Assembly: GCF_049852125.1 (NCBI RefSeq)
Contig: NZ_CP187532.1
Span: 1,984,001-2,048,000, forward strand
Direction: 5' to 3'
Source of the DNA: Senimuribacter sp049852125
GTDB lineage: Bacteria > Bacillota > Clostridia > Peptostreptococcales > Anaerovoracaceae
Length of the DNA: 64,000 bases
The notes beneath the pieces are model-generated. The model saw nothing but the letters and a program-made list of their open reading frames with translations, made no database searches and had not been told where the DNA came from. Within the stretch, counting starts at the first letter, position 1; every line of letters begins with the position of its first letter. This document shows, one piece after another, positions 53,810 to 61,473 of the stretch. The position numbers were made by a program, and so were the translations under genes.

Positions 53810-54514
53810 TTACCATTCGATATTCTCAACCGGAACAGGAGCTTCATTGATTTCTACCGAACTGACCGCTCCGTTTTTTATATGAATCACTCTGTCCGCC
53901 ATAGACGTCAGAGCCTGATTATGTGTAATAATCACTACTGTCATACCGCTCTTTCTACTGGTATCCTGTAGCAATTTCAAAATTGCCTTCCCAGTATTAT
54001 AATCCAGCGCGCCAGTCGGCTCGTCACAGAGAAGCAGCTTAGGATTCTTCGCCAAAGCTCTCGCTATAGCCACTCGCTGCTGTTCTCCGCCGGACAGCTG
54101 CGCCGGAAAATTGCTTTTTCGATGAGACAAGCCCACTTCGTCAAGAACCGCGGACGGATCTAACGGTTCTTTACAGATCTGTGTTGCCAGAGACACATTC
54201 TCCAATGCAGTCAAATTCTGTACCAAATTATAAAACTGAAACACAAAACCGATATCATACCGCCGGTACTCTGTAAGCTTTTTTTTGTCATATCTTGAAA
54301 TTTCTTTACCATCCAATAACACGGAACCCTCTGTTAAAGTATCCATGCCTCCTAAAATATTAAGCAGTGTTGTTTTTCCTGCGCCGGACGCACCTACGAT
54401 AACGCATATTTCGCCCTTTTCTATTTCGAAAGTCGCGTCTCGCAAAGCCTCGATAGAAACCTCTCCCATGTGATAGACTTTTTTTACCTGTTTAAACTGT
54501 ACATATGCGCCCAT
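53810..54514 (-). CDS. ABC transporter ATP-binding protein (MacB/LolD type)
   Basis: 234 residues. Walker A GASGAGKTTLLNIL near residue 42, signature LSGGEQQRVAIARAL near 140, Walker B LLLCDEPTGALDY near 160, and IITHNQALTSMADR. Motif spacing matches MacB/LolD ATPases that pair with FtsX-type permeases such as the next gene. CAGGAGGCG precedes the ATG. Confidence 0.93.
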   Translation of the reverse strand: MGAYVQFKQVKKVYHMGEVSIEALRDATFEIEKGEICVIVGASGAGKTTLLNILGGMDTLTEGSVLLDGKEISRYDKKKLTEYRRYDIGFVFQFYNLVQNLTALENVSLATQICKEPLDPSAVLDEVGLSHRKSNFPAQLSGGEQQRVAIARALAKNPKLLLCDEPTGALDYNTGKAILKLLQDTSRKSGMTVVIITHNQALTSMADRVIHIKNGAVSSVEINEAPVPVENIEW

Positions 54515-54590
54515 TGCGTCCGCCTCCTGTAAAATAGAGTGATACTTTATTCTATCACAGAAGTCTGACTTATCACAAGATAGATTTTCG

Positions 54591-54624
54591 AAAAAGCAGC
54601 GTCTGGAAAATTTCCAAACGCTGC
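54591..54624 (-). terminator. Terminator of the lipoyl operon
   Basis: 14-bp stem (54596-54609 with 54611-54624, one mismatch; GCAGCGTCTGGAAA) followed on the minus strand by five T residues. It starts a few bases after the lipoyl carrier stop. Confidence 0.85.
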
Positions 54625-54628
54625 CTTT

Positions 54629-54916
54629 CTATCCTTCAATATAGCCTAATATGTCTCCAGCCTGAAAGACCAGTTCATCTTCTACCACCTTTTCAGAAAG
54701 AACTCCGTCCGCAGGCGCTGTAATTTCTACAGTTTTTTTATCCGCCTCTCCCTCGCAGATAACCTGTCCCTTTTTCACAGTATCTCCCACCTGGCAAAGC
54801 CAGGTCAATACACCTTTTTTGGTCTTTAAATCAATTGGCTGCTTCATGCATTCGCAATTCCGATAAGGCTGTGGTTTTGGCATCAGGCTGTCCGGTACAA
54901 CGATCTCCATTCTCAT
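54629..54916 (-). CDS. Single-domain lipoyl carrier protein
   Basis: 95 residues forming one biotinyl/lipoyl domain. GVLTWLCQVGDTVKKG, EADKKTVEITAPADGVL and DILGYIEG match an E2 lipoyl domain; Lys60 in the DK motif (not the biotin MKM) is the expected lipoylation site. There is no E2 catalytic or peripheral-subunit domain and it does not look like GcvH. The N-terminus carries a Cys-Glu-Cys motif (YRNCECMKQP). ATG overlaps the DUF5714-like stop (ATGA), with AGGAGG before it. Last gene of the lipoyl operon. Confidence 0.88.
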   Translation of the reverse strand: MRMEIVVPDSLMPKPQPYRNCECMKQPIDLKTKKGVLTWLCQVGDTVKKGQVICEGEADKKTVEITAPADGVLSEKVVEDELVFQAGDILGYIEG

Positions 54917-55512
54917 GCATTTTCCTCCTTTCTAAAAAAAGGACATTCTTCTCCAAGACAATCCGGATTCTTTTTGTAATAATGACATTTAATCTCCGGG
55001 CTTACTGCAATATGCAGCCCTAATTTATCCTCAATATACGCGCAGCATTCCTGTGCAGCCAGAAAAAGCGTCCTTTTGCAGCATCTCGGTCCAGGATAGG
55101 AGGCAATTTTAATCAGACATCTGCCTGTAATCTCGTTAGCTAAATTCCAGTTTTCTCTCTTAACAGGAGCCGCTCCAGTGTATACGCTGAGAAAAATACC
55201 TGCGCCTACTCCAGCGCCGCAGCTTCCGCAATTTCCACAAAAGCCGCCCGGTACGGTTTTAGCTCTCTGCTCAGCCTGCGATAACCATCCGGTCAGTGTT
55301 TCTTCGCCGCTTCCATCCTCTATAGCCGCCATGGTCAAAAAAGCCGCCGGCATAATATAATGATGGTAAGGATAGTGCATCGGTATCCCCGGTAAATCCA
55401 TCAGTCTCATCAAACTCTGATCCGCTGTCATCATTTCTCCTTGCCTGTACATCTGCAAACAGGCTTCCGTAATAGAATCAAAAATTTCCTGCTTTAAATC
55501 AATCTTATGCAT
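54913..55512 (-). CDS. Cys-rich DUF5714-like protein
   Basis: 199 residues, soluble, with many cysteines: GFCGNCGSCGAGVGAG near residue 95, GPRCCKRTLFLAAQECCAYI near 150 and CHYYKKNPDCLGEECPFF near the end. The pattern resembles proteins annotated as DUF5714 in anaerobes; function is unknown, and cysteine spacing suggests Fe-S or zinc binding. The ATG at 55512 is chosen because GAAGGAG lies upstream. It sits between lplA (4 bases) and the lipoyl carrier (overlap), so a role in lipoyl chemistry is likely. Confidence 0.72.
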   Translation of the reverse strand: MHKIDLKQEIFDSITEACLQMYRQGEMMTADQSLMRLMDLPGIPMHYPYHHYIMPAAFLTMAAIEDGSGEETLTGWLSQAEQRAKTVPGGFCGNCGSCGAGVGAGIFLSVYTGAAPVKRENWNLANEITGRCLIKIASYPGPRCCKRTLFLAAQECCAYIEDKLGLHIAVSPEIKCHYYKKNPDCLGEECPFFRKEENA

Positions 55513-55516
55513 AATA

Positions 55517-56515
55517 CTATCTCCTTCCCAGAAGAAAGTCTTGAAACTCACTTCTGTCCTCTACATGAAATATATTTTCTATATCAAATTCCGCTAAAAT
55601 CCTTTCTATCTGGGACGCGTCAAAGGGCTGTCCGCACAGCACACCAGCGATCTGCTCCAGATCAAAGTCCGTTAAATAGTCGCCGTTAAACCGGCATTCT
55701 TTTATTCGACCACGGCATACCGACATAGACAACTCCACACGTCCGATAGGAAATCTCCGCGCGTTCTTTATATTTCCGTCCGGATTTCGTCCATAATTCC
55801 ATTCCCAGGTAAGATATTTTCTCTCCATCAAGGCAAGAGCCGCTTCCTCCAGTCCCTTCTCCGCACCTTCTCTATCGCATAGCTGCCTGAAATGTTCACA
55901 TACCTGATAAAAAAACACATCCGATGAAATGTTACGAAAGCAGTCAGAAATCTCTTTCAGGTTAGCTGTGCGGCTGCGCACTGAGGCGACGCCTTTAGAC
56001 TTTAATTTATCTGTAGGCGGCGTCAGCGCATAGGCCATAGCCTCCCGATCTGTATCGAAAAGTAAACAACTGTGAAAAATCCCTCTCTCATTCCGCAGCG
56101 TCTGCGCTGTGCCAGCAATTTTCAATAGGTTGTTCTCCTTATCCTTAACACAAATATCGTTACGTCCAGTCCATACTGCCGAAACCCCCAGACTGACCAA
56201 AAATTCCGTGATTAGCCTGACACACTTTGATATATGGAAGTCAAAGTCTCCGCCGGTAGCAAAAAAAGACAGATTTATATTGCCCAAATCATGATACACC
56301 GCTCCGCCGCCAGTCAACCGCCGTACAACCGAGATATTTCGCGTCGTTACATACTCGCGATTTACCTCGGCGTCAGTATTTTGATGACGTCCCACGATTA
56401 CAGAAGGTCGGTTTCTCCATAGATAAACGGTATCCTCTGTCGCCTGATCCAGTAAAACCTCCTCCATGGCCAGATTATGGTAAGGATCTGCGCTTTTTTC
56501 CACAATAACTCTCAT
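55517..56515 (-). CDS. lplA: Lipoate--protein ligase A
   Basis: 332 residues, close to E. coli LplA (about 338). The catalytic domain has RRLTGGGAVYHDLGNINLSF near residues 65-84 and GRNDICVKDKENNLLKIAGTAQ near 120-141; the smaller C-terminal domain (about 250-332) is present. It activates free lipoate with ATP and transfers it to a lysine of a lipoyl domain; the carrier two genes downstream is the obvious target. It overlaps the flavoprotein gene by 4 bases. Confidence 0.93.
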   Translation of the reverse strand: MRVIVEKSADPYHNLAMEEVLLDQATEDTVYLWRNRPSVIVGRHQNTDAEVNREYVTTRNISVVRRLTGGGAVYHDLGNINLSFFATGGDFDFHISKCVRLITEFLVSLGVSAVWTGRNDICVKDKENNLLKIAGTAQTLRNERGIFHSCLLFDTDREAMAYALTPPTDKLKSKGVASVRSRTANLKEISDCFRNISSDVFFYQVCEHFRQLCDREGAEKGLEEAALALMERKYLTWEWNYGRNPDGNIKNARRFPIGRVELSMSVCRGRIKECRFNGDYLTDFDLEQIAGVLCGQPFDASQIERILAEFDIENIFHVEDRSEFQDFLLGRR

Positions 56516-57759
56516 ATCAGCATTCTCACCGCCTCCTGCAGCAGTTCGCTCTCACCAGGATGAACAAAGGCTGTCCGTAGGAAGTCCTCTGCTGTCATTT
56601 CCTGCGCGACGGCCGTTTGACAAATCCCAATAAGCTCTGAGGCCATGGATGATACGATGTGAAAACCTTTCAGCACATGGGTCTTTTCATCCATTACTAC
56701 CTTCACCATGCCGTATTCCATATCAAAAAGCACGCCAGAAGGCTGCATAGCGGTTTCTAAATATGCCGGCTTAAACGCTGAATCGCAATGTTCTCCAGTC
56801 ATTGCCGCTTCCAACGGCGTAAAGACGCATCTGGCCGCCGCCTGTGTAACTTCTCCGTCGGTATCTGCTTTTATCTGCGACACGCAATTCAACTCCTGCA
56901 GTATACGTCTGGCAGTTCTTCTTCCTTCTGCCATAGCCCAATCTGCCGTCATAATACCGCCAGCTGCGTCCCCTGCACAGTAAAGCCAAGAGCAATCCTT
57001 TCTATTGTCTTTTACAACCTCTTGCTTCCGCGATTGTCTTCCGATACAGAAAACCACGTCGGAAGCATCTCCACTACCTGCTGCCGCAAGCTGTATCTCA
57101 ATCCCTTGGGCACGCAACCATGCCTCCATATGACGGGAAATATCCTGATCCCATCCAGGCAAAATCTGCCGCTCTCTTTCTCTTAAAGTCACCCTGCAGC
57201 CTACATTCGCGAGAATTACAGATAATTCCACGCCCAAAACGCCGCTTCCAACTACAGTAATTGTATTCGGCAAAGATTGTAGCTTCAGAAGCTCATCAGA
57301 CCGCCAAACCTTTACGCCATCAGATACATTCAGCGCTTTCTCTTTGGAACCTGTCGCGATTAGTATCGCGTCTCCCAAAACTGTACTGCCGTCAGCGAGA
57401 GTTACCTTCCGTTCCTCAACCGATACTGCTCTGCCATATCGGATTTCTACTTTGCTTCGTTGCAGCATATATTCCATACCATACGCCAATTTCTGACTTT
57501 TCGCTGCTGCTTGCCGCGACATCTTTTCACGATCTAAAGCTATAGAGCCTTGGACAAAAGGATTCAGCTGCATTGCTGTTTTGACGGCCAAAAGGTGTGA
57601 TCTTGTCGGAATACATCCCTGATGAACACAAACGCCGCCAATATACTTTTCCTCGATCAGTGTCACATGTACCCCGGCCCTTCGCAGTTCCAATGCCGCC
57701 GCATAGCCTGCAGGGCCGCCGCCAATGACAACAATCCGTTTCTCACTCATCTTCGTCAT
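56512..57759 (-). CDS. Dihydrolipoamide dehydrogenase-like flavoprotein
   Basis: 415 residues, shorter than the usual 460-475. N-terminal FAD site VVIGGGPAGYAAALELRR; redox-active disulphide in CVHQGCIPTRS (residues about 44-49); NAD(P) site VVGSGVLGVELSVILANVG near 165; C-terminal His-Glu pair in FVHPGESELLQEA, equivalent to the catalytic HPTxSE. The central domain is trimmed. It should oxidise a dihydrolipoyl group on the carrier with NAD+, or the reverse. AGGAGGTGG precedes the ATG. First gene of the lipoyl operon. Confidence 0.88.
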   Translation of the reverse strand: MTKMSEKRIVVIGGGPAGYAAALELRRAGVHVTLIEEKYIGGVCVHQGCIPTRSHLLAVKTAMQLNPFVQGSIALDREKMSRQAAAKSQKLAYGMEYMLQRSKVEIRYGRAVSVEERKVTLADGSTVLGDAILIATGSKEKALNVSDGVKVWRSDELLKLQSLPNTITVVGSGVLGVELSVILANVGCRVTLRERERQILPGWDQDISRHMEAWLRAQGIEIQLAAAGSGDASDVVFCIGRQSRKQEVVKDNRKDCSWLYCAGDAAGGIMTADWAMAEGRRTARRILQELNCVSQIKADTDGEVTQAAARCVFTPLEAAMTGEHCDSAFKPAYLETAMQPSGVLFDMEYGMVKVVMDEKTHVLKGFHIVSSMASELIGICQTAVAQEMTAEDFLRTAFVHPGESELLQEAVRMLI

Positions 57760-57868
57760 ACCACCTCCTGGGCCAAGCTTTATATTAGATTACATCTATT
57801 ATATTACCTATACTACCCCTGTTCTACTATAACCTCTTTAAGGATTTTTGCATAACATGGTAAAAATA

Positions 57869-57896
57869 TTGCTTTTTTTGATTTAAATGTTACAAT
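57869..57896 (+). promoter_or_regulatory. Putative promoter of the DUF4230 gene
   Basis: TTGCTT (57869-57874), 16-base spacer and TACAAT (57891-57896), 54 bases before the ATG. The divergent lipoyl operon must have its promoter in 57760-57868, but none stood out. Confidence 0.5.
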
Positions 57897-57950
57897 AGTG
57901 GCAGAAGAAATTTTATCTGATTTTGTCGAAAAAGGGAGAAGGGAAATATT

Positions 57951-58538
57951 ATGAAAAAGGTTAAAAAAATAGGGCTGTTTGCATTACTGGGCGTTTTCAT
58001 CTGCGCGGCCTGCTTCTTTGTGGGCAAAGGGATTGGCAACGCTTCTCCTGACAGAGAAATGTCCGCTGTGGTTATAGAAAACAGTCTGACAGAAGTCAGT
58101 GAATTATCCAGCATTACATATAATTACACTAATATGGCTGAGTTTGAAAGTAGCAAGGATTTTTACGGTGTGAAGCTGCCGTTCACAACAAAAAGTTTTA
58201 TTATTACTTATGACGGTCAAATCAAGGCTGGCGTCGACCTGTCAAAAGCGCAAATTGATATCAGTGGAAAAACCATTACTGTTACCTTGCCGGACGCGCA
58301 AATACTATCTCATGAAATTGATGAAGACAGTATCGAGGTATTCGATGAAAGCACCAGCATTTTTAACCCACTAAAGGTCGAAGATTATACCGCATTTAAC
58401 AAAGATCAAAAATCCCGTATGGAGAAAAAGGCTCAAGAAAAAGGACTTCTCACCGAAGCGCGCAAGGCTGCTGTCAAAACCGTTGAAAAATATCTCGCAC
58501 AGATTGCAGGCGAGGATTATGAGGTTAAAGTAAAATAA
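57951..58538 (+). CDS. DUF4230 domain protein
   Basis: 195 residues. Signal-anchor helix at 7-27 (GLFALLGVFICAACFFVGKG); the rest is predicted outside the membrane and matches the DUF4230 pattern (SELSSITYNYTNMAEF, then FIITYDGQIKAGVDLSK, and VTLPDAQILSHEID). Function unknown. GGGAGAAGGG precedes the ATG. Single gene with its own terminator. Confidence 0.85.
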   Translation: MKKVKKIGLFALLGVFICAACFFVGKGIGNASPDREMSAVVIENSLTEVSELSSITYNYTNMAEFESSKDFYGVKLPFTTKSFIITYDGQIKAGVDLSKAQIDISGKTITVTLPDAQILSHEIDEDSIEVFDESTSIFNPLKVEDYTAFNKDQKSRMEKKAQEKGLLTEARKAAVKTVEKYLAQIAGEDYEVKVK

Positions 58539-58543
58539 TAGCG

Positions 58544-58587
58544 TGTGGAAACCGGAAAAACAAAATTTCAGGTTTCCACATGTTTTT
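58544..58587 (+). terminator. Terminator behind the DUF4230 gene
   Basis: 10-bp stem TGTGGAAACC/GGTTTCCACA (58544-58553 with 58571-58580) then TGTTTTTG. It starts five bases after the stop codon. Confidence 0.88.
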
Positions 58588-58698
58588 GTTCTAATTAAAC
58601 ACCTTTATATAATAATAAGATATTTTTTGCGGTTGTCGTATCTTTGAAATGAAAGGAAAAAATATAAAAATGGTCTTTCCTTTTGCCGTATTCCGTGA

Positions 58699-58704
58699 TA
58701 TACT
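58699..58704 (+). promoter_or_regulatory. Possible -10 of tRNA-Gly
   Basis: TATACT lies 11 bases before the tRNA. The -35 at 17 bases distance (TTTCCT) is weak. Confidence 0.35.
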
Positions 58705-58715
58705 ACATAATGCAT

Positions 58716-58789
58716 GCGGACATAGTTCATTGGTAGAATATCAGCTTCCCAAGCTGAGGAGGCGGGTTCGATTCCCGTTGTCCGCTCCA
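58716..58789 (+). tRNA. tRNA-Gly (anticodon CCC)
   Basis: Acceptor stem GCGGACA/TGTCCGC is perfect. Anticodon stem TCAGC/GCTGA closes loop TTCCCAA with CCC at 58748-58750. T-arm CGGGTTCGATTCCCG, discriminator T, CCA encoded. This is the minor glycine isoacceptor reading GGG. Confidence 0.94.
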
Positions 58790-58833
58790 TTTTTTTAAAA
58801 CTTAAAAAAATACACGATTTATCTAAAAAGTAC

Positions 58834-58867
58834 TTGCAAATTGGTATACTTTATGGTAAATTATAAT
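58834..58867 (+). promoter_or_regulatory. Putative promoter of tRNA-Ser
   Basis: TTGCAA (58834-58839) with TAAATT 17 bases on (58857-58862) or TATAAT at 58862-58867, just before the tRNA at 58875. Confidence 0.5.
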
Positions 58868-58874
58868 GGTGCTT

Positions 58875-58962
58875 GGAGGATTGACCGAGTGGCTAAGGAG
58901 CCGCATTGGAAATGCGGTAAGGTGTAACAGCCCCGTGGGTTCGAGTCCCATGTCCTCCGCCA
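58875..58962 (+). tRNA. tRNA-Ser (anticodon GGA)
   Basis: Class II tRNA with long variable arm. Acceptor stem GGAGGAT/GTCCTCC (one G-U pair); anticodon stem CCGCA/TGCGG around loop TTGGAAA with GGA at 58908-58910; T-arm GTGGGTTCGAGTCCCAT; discriminator G and CCA encoded. Its last 11 bases plus GAAA recur at 59175. Confidence 0.95.
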
Positions 58963-59189
58963 GAAATAAAAAAGCCATCACTAGTGTGATGGTTTTTTAT
59001 TTATACTGAAGATATGCTGGAAATCGAACCCACGGGTGGGCGAGAGTGTCCCATCCCCATTTTGCGTAAGGCTTTGCCTGCAGCGCAAAATGGGAGAGCG
59101 TAAGAAGCCTGCCATCCTCTGCTTTTCAATATTGGCAAGCGACTGTAGGAGCGATGTACGAAGTACGAAGCGTTGTCCTCCGCCAGAAA
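58952..59189 (+). repeat. tRNA-Ser tail element (single 223-bp unit)
   Basis: GTCCTCCGCCAGAAA, the tRNA-Ser 3' end plus four bases, occurs at 58952 and again at 59175, a distance of 223. Between them, in order, are the terminator, an inverted copy of the tRNA T-arm (TCGAACCCACGGG at 59017-59029), GAGAG, a hairpin CCATTTTGCG/GCGCAAAATGG and further small stems. The order of parts matches the tRNA-fMet 196-bp unit. There is no open frame of note in 58963-59205. Confidence 0.8.
58975..58998 (+). terminator. Terminator of tRNA-Ser
   Basis: Stem CCATCAC/GTGATGG with loop TAGT followed by six T residues, starting 12 bases after the CCA end. Confidence 0.9.
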
Positions 59190-59205
59190 CATCACTTAAA
59201 TGCAC

Positions 59206-59505
59206 TTATTGAAAACTAGCTTCATACAAAACCTTTTCTTTACTATCCACAAACTTTGTCCTTAATATAAGATTTTTAATTCCACTTTGTTCTTTCAGCA
59301 TAGATGTTACTTGCTCAAAAGATTCTTTTTCGTCTTCCATCAATTCTTGCAGTCTTTCTTTCATCTCTTTGCGTTCATCAGCATCAAGCTCATAATCTAT
59401 CGTATATAAATATGTGATTGTATTTTTCTTAACCTTAACCTCCCAAAAATCTGGTCGATCTGATGGAAAGACTGTAATTGGATAAACGGTAACAGAATAC
59501 GGCAA
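59206..59505 (-). pseudogene. Truncated C-terminal remnant, DUF4854-like
   Basis: 99 codons opening at TTG with no ribosome site, directly behind the terminator of the upstream gene. The C-terminal 75 residues (KKNTITYLYTIDYELDADE, then LKEQSGIKNLILRTKFVD and VLYEASFQ) resemble the end of DUF4854-type secreted proteins of Clostridia, which normally have a lipoprotein signal in front. The N-terminal 20 residues look random. I read it as a gene that lost its 5' part; a short live gene is less likely. Confidence 0.5.
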
Positions 59506-59557
59506 TAAAAAAAGGCAGCAGAACAGTTGACTAATTAAGTCAACTGTCCGACTGCCT
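59505..59557 (-). terminator. Terminator behind the secreted amidase gene
   Basis: Long stem: AGGCAG/CTGCCT outside and ACAGTTGACT/AGTCAACTGT inside (59513-59557, small internal loop), followed on the minus strand by seven T residues. Confidence 0.9.
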
Positions 59558-59604
59558 CAATTCCTTTTCCTCCATTTTCCATACTGGTCAATCTACATAA
59601 CAGA

Positions 59605-60540
59605 TCACTTTTTAGCTCTGCCGGAAACAGGCGCGCTATAAAGGCCCATGCATTTTTTCCCATCAACATTCTTATATGGTCTTATCTTGTAATAATACGT
59701 TTTTCCGGCTGTAGGTACAGTGTTCTTAAAACTTAGTTTCGTTGTCTCTCCAACCTTTTTATAAACGCCAGATTTTTTTGTAGAGCGATACACTCTATAT
59801 CCATCGGCAGATGCTGTCTTTTTCCAGCTTACAGAAATCCTACTGCCTGACAGAGATGCCGATTTCAAACCTGTTGCCTTACCGATATAACCATAATATC
59901 CGTTGGCTTCTGACTTGAAGTGCACCGAATACATAGTAATTGAATTTTTTTCCGCTCCACACTTACTGCATTTAATCTTACACGCTACCTTATTATTCAC
60001 AGCTTTGTTATGGGCGTAGCAGGTAATCCACCCTGGATATTTTCCTTCATTGGTGCCATTCGATCCGGCAGCCAGAGACACATGGAAATCACGTTTAGCA
60101 CATTTCTTATTATTACAATGATAAAGAATAATATCGCCAGCCGCGATTTTCCCCACATTGTCCGAAGCTCGTATTCCCTGATAATCCGCATAATAATAAT
60201 CTGTATCCAATATATGCTTCTCCGCGAGACCGTTTTTTACCAGGTAATCAACATACTCCTTTGCCGAATAGCCGTATGTTCTCCAGCTTTCCTTCGGTAT
60301 GCCGCCGGCTTGTACGCAGGCTCTGACAAAAGCGACGCAGTCCCCTTTTCCGTCGTTCCAATGACTTTTCGCATAGGCCATAGCCTTTTCCGAACTATAT
60401 TGATTCGTATCGGCAGCAAGCGCCGGCGTTGTAGTTATTGTCATAGTAAATACCAATATCACCGCAGTAAGCAAACCAACCAGCTTTCTTTTTATGGTTA
60501 GAATATTATACTGCCTCTTTTCACAATTCTTACATTTCAT
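59605..60540 (-). CDS. Secreted amidase-like protein with fibronectin type III domain
   Basis: 311 residues. Signal peptide about 18-43 (VGLLTAVILVFTMTI, cleavage after TPALA). The catalytic part (about 47-205) begins AMAYAKSHWNDGKGDCVAFVRACVQAGG, the Cys-containing start of amidase_6/CHAP-like domains, with His in KRDFHVSLAAGSNG. A CxxC pair pattern (KCSKCGAEK) suggests zinc or a disulphide. A fibronectin type III domain (about 225-305, SVSWKKTASADGYRVY) ends it. It probably cleaves wall peptides. AGGAAAGG precedes the ATG. Confidence 0.8.
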   Translation of the reverse strand: MKCKNCEKRQYNILTIKRKLVGLLTAVILVFTMTITTTPALAADTNQYSSEKAMAYAKSHWNDGKGDCVAFVRACVQAGGIPKESWRTYGYSAKEYVDYLVKNGLAEKHILDTDYYYADYQGIRASDNVGKIAAGDIILYHCNNKKCAKRDFHVSLAAGSNGTNEGKYPGWITCYAHNKAVNNKVACKIKCSKCGAEKNSITMYSVHFKSEANGYYGYIGKATGLKSASLSGSRISVSWKKTASADGYRVYRSTKKSGVYKKVGETTKLSFKNTVPTAGKTYYYKIRPYKNVDGKKCMGLYSAPVSGRAKK

Positions 60541-60675
60541 TTTTCAAGCTTCCTTTCCTATTTTTAAAAGCGCTTTCACATGTTTATCGTCGAAAAGCCG
60601 ATTTCGTTACTACATTTTTAAGTTCAATTAACAAAGTAAATTCCGAAATGCCTTGATACTCATACCTGCAAATCT

Positions 60676-61275
60676 TTAGAGGTCTTTCTGGTTTTTCCCG
60701 GACTCAACTAATAATTCCAGCTTTAAAAGCCTGCTTATACCATAACCAACACAGATTCCGGCCACATATAGGATAATGTCAAAGGTATCAAAGATTCCTC
60801 GCGCCGTGAGAGCCTGCACTATCTCCAGAAAAAACGCCAAAACGGTAGCGCCGCAAAACACGAAAGAGAGTTTTAGCCTTCTGAAAAAATAACCCATTGG
60901 AATAAAACACAGGAAATTCAAAAGACTTTGCAGCTTCATTTCAGGATCTCTCAAGTCAAAAATGGAGTCCATAGGATTCCAGACAAAGACAGTTTGCATC
61001 GCTGAACGGCCAAAAATAGCAATAACCAGTAAAAGGATGTAGAGCGTTATCAATGTGTAATATAAATATTTTGATATTTTATGCTGTAATAATATAATGT
61101 CTAATATAGCAAAACAGGTAATGCAGAAGAAAAGAGAAAACCACATAGCCGGAAAATAAAGCAGATTATTCGTTGATACAAATCTGGTCAGAAGCTCGCA
61201 AAAAACATAGTAGTGCATCAAATATCCCAAAACAATACTCGTGATAATAATCGTTAACACCTTTTTAAAATTCAT
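60676..61275 (-). CDS. VanZ-like family membrane protein
   Basis: 199 residues with about five helices. The VanZ pattern is visible: FVWNPMDSIFDL, then LLNFLCFIPMGYFF, LAFFLEIVQALTARGIFDTFDIILY and VGYGISRLL. VanZ-like proteins give low-level teicoplanin resistance in some hosts; most members are of unknown role. The 135 bases before the amidase gene show no gene. Confidence 0.87.
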   Translation of the reverse strand: MNFKKVLTIIITSIVLGYLMHYYVFCELLTRFVSTNNLLYFPAMWFSLFFCITCFAILDIILLQHKISKYLYYTLITLYILLLVIAIFGRSAMQTVFVWNPMDSIFDLRDPEMKLQSLLNFLCFIPMGYFFRRLKLSFVFCGATVLAFFLEIVQALTARGIFDTFDIILYVAGICVGYGISRLLKLELLVESGKNQKDL

Positions 61276-61384
61276 AAAAATCCTTTATCCATCCAATAGG
61301 AGTTCACATAATAACATTCAACAAAATCATTTTAGCATAGAGGCTGAAAGATAACAATGAAAAAATATGTGACGCGCACAAATG

Positions 61385-61430
61385 AAAAGCCTCCATACTG
61401 CGTAATATTCCTTTACATCAGTATGGAGGC
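61385..61430 (-). terminator. Terminator behind the M20 hydrolase gene
   Basis: Perfect 12-bp stem GCCTCCATACTG/CAGTATGGAGGC (61389-61400 with 61419-61430), followed on the minus strand by TTTTC. Confidence 0.85.
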
Positions 61431-61473
61431 AAATATTAAAGATAAAGCTGCAGATCAAGCATCCTCTGGCGCT

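Noticed and set aside
59010..59189. Minus-strand frames behind tRNA-Ser
   Set aside because: They translate the inverted T-arm and hairpins of the tRNA-tail element and have no start site.
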